Position numbers and translations under genes: made by a program. This document shows, piece after piece, positions 27,538-35,665 of a stretch of DNA of 64,000 bases (position 1 is its first letter; every line of letters starts with the position of its first letter). Below the pieces are notes generated by a model. That model ran no database searches. It worked only from the letters and a program-made list of their open reading frames with translations, and was not told the origin of the DNA. Source of the DNA: Slackia exigua ATCC 700122 (lineage in GTDB: Bacteria; Actinomycetota; Coriobacteriia; Coriobacteriales; Eggerthellaceae); NCBI RefSeq assembly GCF_000162875.1, contig NZ_GG700630.1, forward strand, positions 884,015 through 948,014, read 5' to 3'.

Positions 27538-27598
27538 GTTCGCCTGCCTGTGTCGGATGGCCTCGGATGCCACCGCACCGCGGGCGAGGCCGAGAAAC

Positions 27599-27709
27599 GC
27601 AGTGCCTTGGACAGGCAAGGGCGCTCGTCAGAGGTTCCTTATGGCTGCTTCCTCCCGGACCTGACCAGGTTCGAAACATATCGCCGCCCATGCCCGTCCA
27701 AGGCACTGC
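27599..27709 (-). ncRNA. ffs: Signal recognition particle RNA (small bacterial 4.5S type)
   Basis: The minus strand holds the conserved apical hairpin GGTCAGGTCCGGGAGGAAGC followed by AGCC, with the GGAA-type tetraloop region as GGGA-GGAA. The ends pair as GCAGTGCCTTGGA (27599-27611) with its complement at 27697-27709, closing a single long hairpin of about 111 nt. It binds Ffh and directs membrane protein targeting. A TATACT box lies just upstream, and a GC-rich hairpin (27559-27591) downstream may end it. Confidence 0.93.
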
Positions 27710-27722
27710 ATGAACTCGGTTC

Positions 27723-27728
27723 AGTATA
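27723..27728 (-). promoter_or_regulatory. Candidate -10 box of the SRP RNA gene
   Basis: TATACT on the minus strand lies 14 nt before the first paired base of the SRP RNA. The -35 match is poor. Confidence 0.5.
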
Positions 27729-27850
27729 CCCGATACGGCCGAGCGCGATGCGCTCTGCCACCAAACGGCCATAGCCGAAAGGGCGCCCGAGCCGCATCGG
27801 CCCGAACGCCCTCCGTTTCCCGATTTCAGACGCCATGCGCGCCCGGGCGG

Positions 27851-28096
27851 CTATTCCTCTTCGGCGAGACGGTTGATCAGCGCGCAGAGGGACTGGGCGC
27901 TGTTGAAGTTCGCGGGAACGATGTCCTTCGCGGGAACCGAAAGGTCGAACTCGTCGTCGATCGCGGAGATGATCGCAAGGATATCGAACGAGTCGATCTC
28001 GCGATTGTCCACGAGCGCGGTGGCGTTGCGGTAGTCGACGCCTTCCTTGACGTCTTCGAGCATTTCGATGACCGCATCAAGCGTGATTTCTTCCAT
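27851..28096 (-). CDS. Acyl carrier protein of a dlt-like operon (DltC-like)
   Basis: An 81-residue carrier with the phosphopantetheine attachment serine in EIDSFDILAIISAIDDEF (Ser36). The rest fits DltC-type carriers: short and acidic, with the FDLSVPAKDIVP loop. It lies downstream of the adenylation and PLP genes and is probably loaded by the DltA-like enzyme. It is the last gene of the five-gene operon, 18 nt after the PLP gene stop. A GC-rich inverted repeat at about 27780-27815 may end transcription. It could serve another acyl chain, but position favours the dlt role. Confidence 0.85.
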   Translation of the reverse strand: MEEITLDAVIEMLEDVKEGVDYRNATALVDNREIDSFDILAIISAIDDEFDLSVPAKDIVPANFNSAQSLCALINRLAEEE

Positions 28097-28114
28097 GGAT
28101 GCTTCTTTCCTTCG

Positions 28115-29305
28115 CTACTGCTGGATCCAATTGAGGGTGCTCGTCTCGATGAAATCGCGCACGAGCGCCACGCTCCCGTCATCATAGCGCACGACGATGC
28201 GCGGCATGGTGCGACTCAGGAAAAGATGGATTCCCTCCGTGACGGAATAGGCTCCCACGTTGAAGAACGCGAGCACATCGCCCGGACGGAAGTCCTCGAG
28301 CTCGACCGCGCGCGTCAGAATGTCGTTGATCGTGCAGAGGCTGCCGCACAGGCACCATTCCGCGACGTTGCCGGCATCGACCGTGCGATCGAGGTGCGAA
28401 AGGTTCGCGATCTGCGGAACGTGCATGCCCATCATCTGGCCGAAATAGGTCAGATGGTTCATGCCGCCATCGAGGATGCAGTAATTGGTGCCCTTGTTGG
28501 ACTTCATGTCCATCGCGCGCGTGACGTACGCGCCGCAGGGAGCCGCGAAGAAGCGGCCCATCTCGATCGTGAGCTCCGCCTTGGTCGCCACGCGCTTCAG
28601 CACGTCGGCCATCTCTTTGAGCGGCGCGAGGTCGTCGGAGAAATCGTCGTCCATGAAATACGGGACAGCCAGGCCGGGGCCGTATTCGAGCCGCTCGACG
28701 ACGAAATCGTGCTCGGATGCGAGCTCGTCGATGAACGCTTCGATCTTCTCGAGCTCCTTGATCTGGTGCGTGAGCTTCTTGCGCTGCGTGCCCACGAAAT
28801 AATGGATGCCGACCACACGGATGCCGGGCCAGGCACCCAGGTCGTCCACGACGGACACGAGGTCTTCCTTGGACATGCCGAACTGGCTGCCCGCATTGAG
28901 ACGCAGCAGCACGTCGACGACCAGGCCTTTTTCGAGCGCAACCTGATTGATGTAACGCACATGCAGAAGCGATTCGGCGGTCAATACGCCGCAGCCGTAG
29001 TCGATGGCGTCCCCGATGTCTTCCGGCAGCTTGTTCACGCCGGAATAGACGATCTTCGCCGGATCGATGGCGGCGCGCTTGCAGATGTCGAGTTCGCCGG
29101 GGCTGCAGACCTCGAGGCGGTCGGCGGCATGGGCGGCCGGGCGCACGAAGAAGGGGTTGGCCTTCATCGCGTAGCATAGGCCGACGGTCTCGCCGACGAT
29201 ATCCCTGCATGCCGCGATGCGGCGCTCGAGGGCGCCTGCATCGAACACGAATGCGGGCGTGCCGTAATCGGCGACGACGGCTGAAAGCTCTTCGTTCGTC
29301 ATCAT
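28115..29305 (-). CDS. PLP-dependent decarboxylase, LysA/ornithine-decarboxylase fold type III
   Basis: A 396-residue fold-III PLP enzyme of the diaminopimelate/ornithine/arginine decarboxylase group. It shows the Schiff-base lysine in YAMKANP (Lys47), LEVCSPGELDICKRA, IHYFVGTQ, the phosphate-binding turn YGPGLAVPYF, the catalytic EMGRFFAAPCGAY, and CGSLCTINDIL with the second-subunit cysteine. It lacks the LGGGLGIPY form of housekeeping LysA. The start overlaps the adenylation gene stop as TAATG. In this context it probably makes or alters the amino acid used by the DltA-like enzyme; substrate is unknown. A lone LysA copy cannot be ruled out. Confidence 0.8.
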   Translation of the reverse strand: MMTNEELSAVVADYGTPAFVFDAGALERRIAACRDIVGETVGLCYAMKANPFFVRPAAHAADRLEVCSPGELDICKRAAIDPAKIVYSGVNKLPEDIGDAIDYGCGVLTAESLLHVRYINQVALEKGLVVDVLLRLNAGSQFGMSKEDLVSVVDDLGAWPGIRVVGIHYFVGTQRKKLTHQIKELEKIEAFIDELASEHDFVVERLEYGPGLAVPYFMDDDFSDDLAPLKEMADVLKRVATKAELTIEMGRFFAAPCGAYVTRAMDMKSNKGTNYCILDGGMNHLTYFGQMMGMHVPQIANLSHLDRTVDAGNVAEWCLCGSLCTINDILTRAVELEDFRPGDVLAFFNVGAYSVTEGIHLFLSRTMPRIVVRYDDGSVALVRDFIETSTLNWIQQ

Positions 29306-30822
29306 TATCTGACGCCTCCCATCTCCGCCAGGACCTTGCGGTCGATCTTGCCGTTCTTGGTCATGGGCATGCTTTCGACCTCGAAGACCTTGCTCGGGAC
29401 CATATACTGCGGAAGCCTGGACTTCAGCTCCTCGAGCAGCGCGTCCTTGTCGATGCCGCCCGTGTAGAAGAGCAGGATGCGCTTCTTCTTCGCATTATAG
29501 ATGCAGCAGGCGCGTTCGACGTCGTCGACCGCCTGGGCGCCCGCTTCGATCTCGCCGAGTTCGATGCGCTGGCCGAGATGCTTGATCTGATGGTCCTTGC
29601 GCCCGACGTAGACAAGGTTGCCCGCCTCGTCCCACATGCCGATGTCCCCCGTGCGGTACATCATCTCGAGCGTGCGCGCGTTCAGGGGATTCTGCATGAA
29701 TGCCTCGGCCGTGCGCGCCGGGTCGTTATAGTACCCGAGCGCAAGGGCGGTTCCGCTCACGCACACTTCGCCGTGCTCCCCCGCACCGACGACTTCGGCA
29801 TCGTCCTCGTCGAGCAGGAAGACCTTCTCGTTGGGAAACGCGCGACCTGCAGGAATGACCTCGTCGCGCGCGAACTCGCGGTCGATGACGTAGTAGGTGC
29901 AGTTGCAGGTGATCTCCGTCGGGCCGTACACGTTGACGTACGTGGCGTGCGGCAGATGCGCGCGCCAGACGTTGAGCTGCTTGACCGGCATGACCTCGCC
30001 GCTGAAGATGACCTTGTTCACCGTCTCGGGAACCTTGTAGTCGAAGCCGCCCATGATCGAGACGAAGCACATGGCGCTTACCGCCCAGGTGCAGGTCGTG
30101 ATCTTACGTTCCACCAGGTAATCCATCAGCTTCGCCGGCTGGCTGAAGTAATCGCGCGGAATCATGTGTACCGTCGCGCCCGTCAGAAGGCCGCTGTAGA
30201 TGTCCTTGACGGACACGTCGAAATCGAACGGAGCCTGATTGCCGATCTCGTCATGCGCAGTGAAGCCGAAAAGGCTCGTGAAGTGCGTGATGAAATCGAT
30301 GACGGAACGGTGGCACACGGCGACGCCCTTGGGAGTGCCGGTCGAACCGCTCGTGAAGTTGATATAGAGCGGATCGACGTCGAGCGCCGACGCGCGGAGA
30401 GCGGCGATGGCATCGGCATCGGCCGCGGTGCCGAGGATGCCTTCCAGCTCGACCACATCGAGCGACGTGCCTTCGAATGCCTCGCGCGCGGCATCGGCAT
30501 AGGCGGCGTCGGTCAGGACGATGCCCGGCTCGAGCGTTCCGACGATGCCGAGCAGACGTTCGCGAGGCTGGCGGACGTCGAGCACGGAATACGGGCAGCG
30601 CGCGTACGTGGCGCCCAGCATGCCGCAGATGGCCGTGGTGCTCTTCTCGAGGAACAGCGCGACCGGCGTGCATGGCGCCTGCCGCGCGGCGAGGTAGGTT
30701 CCCACGCCCTGCGCACGCGCCACGAGCTCGGCGAAGCCCACCGTCGAATCGGGATCGGCGAATGCCGTCTTGTCAGGGGAGACGGCGGCCGTGGACTCCA
30801 GCCACTCAAGTACGTTTCTCAT
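29305..30822 (-). CDS. DltA-like amino acid adenylation enzyme
   Basis: A stand-alone ANL-superfamily adenylating enzyme of 505 residues, the DltA length. Visible core motifs are FTSGSTGTPKG (residues 156-166), NQAPFDFDVSVKDIY, YGPTEIT (299-305), YRTGD, GRKDHQIKHLGQRIELGEIE and NGKIDR with the catalytic lysine. It should activate an amino acid as AMP ester and load it on the carrier. The residue in GEVMP-preceding IFSGE is Ser274, where D-alanine-specific DltA has a Cys (LFCGE in Bacillus). Start ATG at 30822 with GGAGAAGG. It lies between SGNH and PLP genes. Confidence 0.85.
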   Translation of the reverse strand: MRNVLEWLESTAAVSPDKTAFADPDSTVGFAELVARAQGVGTYLAARQAPCTPVALFLEKSTTAICGMLGATYARCPYSVLDVRQPRERLLGIVGTLEPGIVLTDAAYADAAREAFEGTSLDVVELEGILGTAADADAIAALRASALDVDPLYINFTSGSTGTPKGVAVCHRSVIDFITHFTSLFGFTAHDEIGNQAPFDFDVSVKDIYSGLLTGATVHMIPRDYFSQPAKLMDYLVERKITTCTWAVSAMCFVSIMGGFDYKVPETVNKVIFSGEVMPVKQLNVWRAHLPHATYVNVYGPTEITCNCTYYVIDREFARDEVIPAGRAFPNEKVFLLDEDDAEVVGAGEHGEVCVSGTALALGYYNDPARTAEAFMQNPLNARTLEMMYRTGDIGMWDEAGNLVYVGRKDHQIKHLGQRIELGEIEAGAQAVDDVERACCIYNAKKKRILLFYTGGIDKDALLEELKSRLPQYMVPSKVFEVESMPMTKNGKIDRKVLAEMGGVR

Positions 30823-30835
30823 GCCTTCTCCTATC

Positions 30836-32176
30836 TTATTTCGTGATGGAAAACGTCCTGCAGCGCTCGTATTCGGCGGTCGATCCGACCTTGCGCGCAT
30901 TGACGCAGACGCGGTACGTGCCGGGCTTGTCGGGGTCGAAGGTGTAGCTCGACTCATCGGAGTAATCCTGCAGCACGTCCCACTTGCCCGTGTCCTTGTT
31001 CTTCACGAGGAACTGGTATTCGGCCTGGACGCCTTCGCCGGCAAGCACGCTGGCGTCGATCTTGGTGCTGCCGTCGTCGTTGTTCTTGGTCTTGTAGGTG
31101 ACCATGTCGATATAGTCGATGTGCGAGGCGTAGTCCTCCGGCGCATAGAAGAGGCCGTCCACGTCGTCGCCCGCATCGATATGCTGGAACAGCTTCGCGA
31201 CGCCTTCGCTGAAGATCCTGCCGCCCTCGGTGTTCATATGCTGATAGTCGGCGAAATACTCCGGCTTCTGATCGAAAAGCTCGGGGCGCGCCAGGTTGAA
31301 GTCGTAGTAGTGCGCGCCATGCTCTTCGACGAGGCTTTTGATGCCGACCAGCTTGTCGAAATAGCCGTCGTACTCGAGGATGTCGTAAGCGGGCAGGGGC
31401 GTGCAGATGACGTCGAGCTCGATGTCGTGATCGGCGCAATAGTCGCAGATATCGGCAAGCGTCTGCATCTTGCGGTCGTTCGGCTTGCTCTTGCCGTAGG
31501 TATCCAGGTAGCTGCGATAGACCTTGGGATTGTAGTCGTAGACCCTGTCGTAGTTGCCGTAGCCCTTGCCGTAGTAGGTCCAGCCCTTCTCGTTTTCCAT
31601 GGCCGCATCGGCGATCGAGGTGCCGTCGAGCTTCATCTTGATGTTGCGATACAGCTTCTGCGGCTTCGCGTCGACATGATTGATCACCCAAGGGAACATC
31701 CAGTTGATCGAATCCTTCTTGCCATAGAAGCGATCGTCGGTCAGGCACGGGAGCGCGTCTTTGGCGAACTGCAGCGGCTTGCCGCGGTCTTTGTTGCGGA
31801 TATAGGCGCCGCCCGGGCTCGGAGAGTCCTCGCTCTGCACGAGCGACACCTCGAAGCTCAGAACCACGCGCTTGATATGATGATCCTTGTACGCCTGCTT
31901 GATGCCGAGAAACGACTCCTCTATCAGCTGGCTGGGAGTGCACATGTTGTACGAGGACGTGCCGCATTCCTTGTCGATGACCGCGGGATCGAAGCCGCGC
32001 TCGCCCTGGGACGTGCCCACATAGACGGTGTCGATATCGGATTGCTCGTAGTAGTCATGCCACATGACCTGGCTCTTGGAGCCGGTCGGCTCGATCACGA
32101 ACGTCAAGCCCCAGTTCACGAGGACGATGAAGAGGAGAACGGCGACGATCTTCGCCCCTGCCTTAAAAATTCGCAT
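30836..32176 (-). CDS. DltD-like SGNH protein with a C-terminal beta-sandwich
   Basis: A 446-residue membrane-anchored protein: one N-terminal helix (residues 6-27), then an SGNH/DltD-type ectodomain with the catalytic Ser56 in YVGTSQG and the Asp310-xx-His313 pair in FADYQHMN. After residue 345 there is an extra beta-rich domain of about 100 residues (TYRVCVNARK...), an Ig- or three-Tyr-like module not usual in DltD. It likely completes transfer of the amino acid to the surface polymer. The ATG lies 13 nt inside the MBOAT gene end; GAGGATT precedes it. Confidence 0.75.
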   Translation of the reverse strand: MRIFKAGAKIVAVLLFIVLVNWGLTFVIEPTGSKSQVMWHDYYEQSDIDTVYVGTSQGERGFDPAVIDKECGTSSYNMCTPSQLIEESFLGIKQAYKDHHIKRVVLSFEVSLVQSEDSPSPGGAYIRNKDRGKPLQFAKDALPCLTDDRFYGKKDSINWMFPWVINHVDAKPQKLYRNIKMKLDGTSIADAAMENEKGWTYYGKGYGNYDRVYDYNPKVYRSYLDTYGKSKPNDRKMQTLADICDYCADHDIELDVICTPLPAYDILEYDGYFDKLVGIKSLVEEHGAHYYDFNLARPELFDQKPEYFADYQHMNTEGGRIFSEGVAKLFQHIDAGDDVDGLFYAPEDYASHIDYIDMVTYKTKNNDDGSTKIDASVLAGEGVQAEYQFLVKNKDTGKWDVLQDYSDESSYTFDPDKPGTYRVCVNARKVGSTAEYERCRTFSITK

Positions 32177-33737
32177 AGATGAATCCTCCTGCGCTCGGCG
32201 CATACGCGAACGATCCGATGGTCAGCACGAGCACGAACGTATAGATCGCGAAGCGAGCGACGACGTTGAGCTTCAGGATCTCGCCGGCCACATCCACCTT
32301 GCGTTCGCGCAGGACGCTCACGACGAAAATGATGAGGCATCCGATGATGGCGATACGCAAGGACATGCCGATGTAATTGACGCTGTAGCTTTTCAGCACC
32401 GACATGAACAGATCGGCCCTGAAGTTGAAGATGGTGTTGTAGAAGCCGGTGAGCACGTCGCCGAAATCCTCGATGCGGTCGAAGTACCAGCCGATGTTGA
32501 CGACGATGAACGTACGCAGGATGCGCCAGACGTGCCAGAACGCGGTTTCGGTATTCACCCTGAATAGCTTGATCATGCGTTCGAACAGAGGCGATGCGAG
32601 GTCGGCCGCCGCGATGACGATGCCGTTGTACAGGCCCCACCAGATGAAGTGGGCGTCGGCGCCGTGCCAGAGGCCCACGAGGAAGAACACGAGGATGTTC
32701 GCGATGGATGCCGGCAGCGTGCGGCCCCAGTGACGGCCGAGCTTGTCGCCGGACCATTTGCCCAGCTTCTGCATCGAGGGACGCAGCGCGAACGGATAGA
32801 AGACGTAGTCGCGCATCCACGCGCCCAGCGTGATGTGCCAGCGACGCCAGAAGTCGCCGAGCGAGATGGAGAAATACGGCTGACGGAAGTTCTCGGCGAG
32901 CTTGACGCCGAAGAGCTGGGAGACGCCGCGCACCATGTCGATGCCGCCGGAGAAGTCGGCATACTGCTGGGCCGAGTAGAGCAGGATGCCGAACACCACG
33001 ATGGAGCCCGGCGTGGAGCCGTCGATGTGGTTCAGGCAGCCATTGATCGAACGTACGAGCAGGTCCGCGATCGCGAACTTCTTCATCATGCCGAAGCCGA
33101 TGAGCAGAAGCGCGCGCTTGGCGTTGTCCGCGTCGAACGAATGGCGCTCGTACAGCTGGTGGGCGAGCGCGTCGAAGCGGTTGATGGGACCTTGGATAAG
33201 CTGCGGGAAGTACGAAACGAACAGGAGATACTTCGCGAAATTGCGTTCGGGTTCGCCCTTGCCGTTGTAGGTGTCGATCAGGTATCCGACGGACTGGAAC
33301 GTGTAGAACGAGATGCCGAGCGGCAGAAGCAGGCTGGATGCCAGGAAGCTGTCGCCCGCGCCCACGGTGTCGAGGAACGTGTTCCAGTATTTGATGTAGG
33401 AAAGCACGCCGAAGTTCAAGATGAGAGCTGCGAGCAGGAAGTACCACTTGCGGCGGGCGAACTTCGCCTTGATCTTCTTCTTCTCGGACTTCTCCGCGGC
33501 TTTGCGCAATTCCTTGCAGCGCGCGTCGAGCTTGCCGAACGCCAGGCCGACGAGCCAGGTGGAACCGGCCGTCAGCAGGATGAAGAAGAGGTGCTGCCAG
33601 CCCGTGGCCGTGTAGAACCCGAGCGATCCGATGAGAAGCACGATCCATTGACCGCGTCCGAACAGCCGTCCGACGGCGAAATATGCGACGAGCAGCGTGC
33701 AGAGAAAGCAGACGAACTCGAGCGAATACAGTTGCAT
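32163..33737 (-). CDS. MBOAT O-acyltransferase (DltB/AlgI type)
   Basis: A 524-residue membrane-bound O-acyltransferase with about 11 helices. It has the family segments GISFYTFQSVGYLIDTYNG, SYFPQLIQGPINRFDA, FWRRWHITLGAWMRDY with His301, and GLWHGADAHF with the catalytic His358. In Dlt systems DltB moves the aminoacyl group across the membrane from the carrier; AlgI-type proteins O-acetylate polysaccharides. It is the first gene of the operon; its stop overlaps the SGNH gene. The ribosome binding site is weak. Being first, not between DltA and DltC, sets this apart from the dltABCD order. Confidence 0.88.
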   Translation of the reverse strand: MQLYSLEFVCFLCTLLVAYFAVGRLFGRGQWIVLLIGSLGFYTATGWQHLFFILLTAGSTWLVGLAFGKLDARCKELRKAAEKSEKKKIKAKFARRKWYFLLAALILNFGVLSYIKYWNTFLDTVGAGDSFLASSLLLPLGISFYTFQSVGYLIDTYNGKGEPERNFAKYLLFVSYFPQLIQGPINRFDALAHQLYERHSFDADNAKRALLLIGFGMMKKFAIADLLVRSINGCLNHIDGSTPGSIVVFGILLYSAQQYADFSGGIDMVRGVSQLFGVKLAENFRQPYFSISLGDFWRRWHITLGAWMRDYVFYPFALRPSMQKLGKWSGDKLGRHWGRTLPASIANILVFFLVGLWHGADAHFIWWGLYNGIVIAAADLASPLFERMIKLFRVNTETAFWHVWRILRTFIVVNIGWYFDRIEDFGDVLTGFYNTIFNFRADLFMSVLKSYSVNYIGMSLRIAIIGCLIIFVVSVLRERKVDVAGEILKLNVVARFAIYTFVLVLTIGSFAYAPSAGGFIYANF

Positions 33738-34005
33738 GTCCTAGCCTAACTCCCCTAGCGTCCTTCCGGGGACGACGCGATCCGAGACGCACGACCGGCA
33801 TCTTGGAACGACGCGATCCGCCTTCGTCCTGCCACTTCCTCTTTCGATGCGCGGACGCGCCCCGCTGCGGGACGGCATCCGGCTTCTCGCACGTCATACC
33901 ATGAAATCGCCCGAGAAATGCGCATGTGCGAAAAGCATACCCGCTTTCCCCTGAGGGAATTCGATATGGTTTTCTTTTCGTAAACTCTTCGCATACCCTG
34001 CATCC

Positions 34006-34011
34006 TACAAT
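34006..34011 (+). promoter_or_regulatory. Candidate -10 box of apbE
   Basis: TACAAT lies 7 nt before the apbE ATG, which would place the transcription start at or next to the start codon. The -35 region has no good match. Confidence 0.4.
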
Positions 34012-34017
34012 GGACGC

Positions 34018-35028
34018 ATGGACACCAACGACACCGCACTTGACATAATCCCGCGCGAAGAGGACTGGCGCTTCAAGGAAGCATCCGCGGACGATCCGCA
34101 TCGCTACCATGAAGCGAATTTCTACGCCTTCAACACCATCGTCACCTTCAAGGCATCAGGCGACCGAGACGCCGTCGAGGCGGCGTTTCTCGCCGGCCGC
34201 GATGCGTGCCGAACGTACGAGCGCCTCTTCTCGCGATTCCTTCCCCACAGCGACATCGCGCGCATCAATGAATCGCGCGGCGCAAGCGTCGTCATCGCGC
34301 GCGATACCTACGACGTGCTGGCGCACAGCCTGCGCTATTGCGAGCTGTCTGAGGGTATGCTCGACATCACGATGGGCTCGGTCACGCGGCTCTGGGATTT
34401 CCATCGGGGCATCATCCCCGATCAGGAATCCCTCGACGAAGCCGTCGCGCACGTGGGATGGCAGAAGCTGAAGCTTCTGGACGGCGACGACGTCTGCATC
34501 GCGACGCTTTCCGACCCCGAGGCCTCGATCGACGTGGGCGGCACGGCGAAGGGCTGGATCGCGGACCGGCTGATCGATCTCATGACATCCCAAGGGCTCG
34601 AGCATCTCTTCGTCAACTTGGGCGGAAATGTTGCCGTTCATGGCGGGCGCCCCGACGGCACGCCGTTCCGCATCGGTGTGAAGGATCCGCGCGACGCTTC
34701 GCAGATCCTCGGCGCCGTATCCATCGCGAACGGCTCGGTGGTCACGAGCGGCCTGTACGAGCGCATGTTCGAGAAGGACGGGCGCAGGTTCGCGCACATC
34801 CTGAACCCGCAGACCGGCATGCCCGTCGAAACCGATGTCGAAGGCGTGACGGTCGTCGGCCCCCGCAGCGTCGACTGCGAGGGATTCTCCACGACGCTCT
34901 GCGCGCTCGGCATCGAATACGGCATGGACTATGCCCGGTCAAGGCCGGAAATCACGACGGCGGTCTTCATCGACCGCGACAATGTCGCGCACGTCGTCGA
35001 CAAGACCGTCCCAAGCGCTTCGAAATAG
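34018..35028 (+). CDS. apbE: FAD:protein FMN transferase (ApbE)
   Basis: ApbE covalently attaches FMN to a threonine of an extracytoplasmic target protein, using FAD. The 336-residue protein has the N-terminal FNTIVTF segment, DITMGSVTRLWDFHRG, DVGGTAKGWIADRLID (the Mg/FAD-binding GGxAKG), GGNVAVHGGRPDGTPFRIGV, HILNPQTGMPVETD, and the C-terminal VTVVGPRSVDCEGFSTTLCA. It has no signal peptide, so it may act before export, or use an unusual one. Its likely substrate, the small lipoprotein, is next door. There is no ribosome binding site and the -10 box is nearly on the start, hinting at leaderless translation. Confidence 0.92.
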   Translation: MDTNDTALDIIPREEDWRFKEASADDPHRYHEANFYAFNTIVTFKASGDRDAVEAAFLAGRDACRTYERLFSRFLPHSDIARINESRGASVVIARDTYDVLAHSLRYCELSEGMLDITMGSVTRLWDFHRGIIPDQESLDEAVAHVGWQKLKLLDGDDVCIATLSDPEASIDVGGTAKGWIADRLIDLMTSQGLEHLFVNLGGNVAVHGGRPDGTPFRIGVKDPRDASQILGAVSIANGSVVTSGLYERMFEKDGRRFAHILNPQTGMPVETDVEGVTVVGPRSVDCEGFSTTLCALGIEYGMDYARSRPEITTAVFIDRDNVAHVVDKTVPSASK

Positions 35029-35180
35029 CTTTTTCACCTGGTTGCATAGAGAAATTATCTGCGGGTGATGCCTTTTCATCCATAATTGTCGAGATTTCGT
35101 CCTTTTCAGAACGCACCTTGGCAACGATGCTATACACTTGCCCGCATCCTACTGTTGGCGATTCGAAAGAAGGATCTAGG

Positions 35181-35537
35181 ATGAAGATTACGAAGATTGC
35201 TGCATCCGCTGCCGTCGTGAGCTGCCTCGCCCTTACCGCCTGCGGCGGTGGCTCGGGCGCTGCCGACGGTCAGACCGCAACCGGCACCGGCCAGGGCAAG
35301 GGCGGCGAGATCACCGTCACCCTCGCGAAGGCTTCCGACGGCACCATCACCGTTTCCGAGATCAAGGGCGACAACGAGACCCAGGGCATCGGCGGCTATG
35401 AGGCCATCCAGGACGGCACCTACAAGGCCCAGATCGAAAAGGCCCAGGGTTCCGACATCGAGGGCGTTTCCGGCGCGACCATCACCACCGACGGCGTCAA
35501 GGCCGCTGTGGACGACGCTCTCTCCCAGCTCAAGTAA
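35181..35537 (+). CDS. FMN-binding lipoprotein, short form
   Basis: A 118-residue exported lipoprotein: signal sequence, lipobox LTAC (Cys21), a Gly/Thr-rich linker, and an FMN-binding domain with EGVSGATITTDGVKAAVDDA, where Thr100 of SGAT is the expected flavinylation site. Similar proteins serve as electron carriers for extracellular or membrane reductases in anaerobes. It is preceded by ApbE. The ribosome binding site GAAGGA is 8 nt upstream. It is short (a single minimal domain), so it may pass electrons between larger flavoproteins encoded elsewhere. Confidence 0.9.
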   Translation: MKITKIAASAAVVSCLALTACGGGSGAADGQTATGTGQGKGGEITVTLAKASDGTITVSEIKGDNETQGIGGYEAIQDGTYKAQIEKAQGSDIEGVSGATITTDGVKAAVDDALSQLK

Positions 35538-35560
35538 CTTCGATCTCATCCGAGATTGCG

Positions 35561-35597
35561 AAGGGGCCCGCTCGATCGAGCGGGTCCCTTCTTCTTT
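35561..35597 (+). terminator. Intrinsic terminator after the FMN lipoprotein
   Basis: AGGGGCCCGCTCG pairs with CGAGCGGGTCCCT-type sequence, ending in TTCTTCTTTT. The hairpin starts 24 nt after the stop codon. Confidence 0.85.
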
Positions 35598-35665
35598 TGA
35601 CCAAATGGCGGAAGATCTGATGCGAGGCGATAGGCCGTGGCATCAGATTGACATGGCGGACGCGC

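Noticed and set aside
27538-27618. Upstream ATG of the DedA-like protein at 27618
   Set aside because: It would put the first codons inside the SRP RNA gene, and the extra 27 residues do not look like DedA; GTG at 27537 is preferred.
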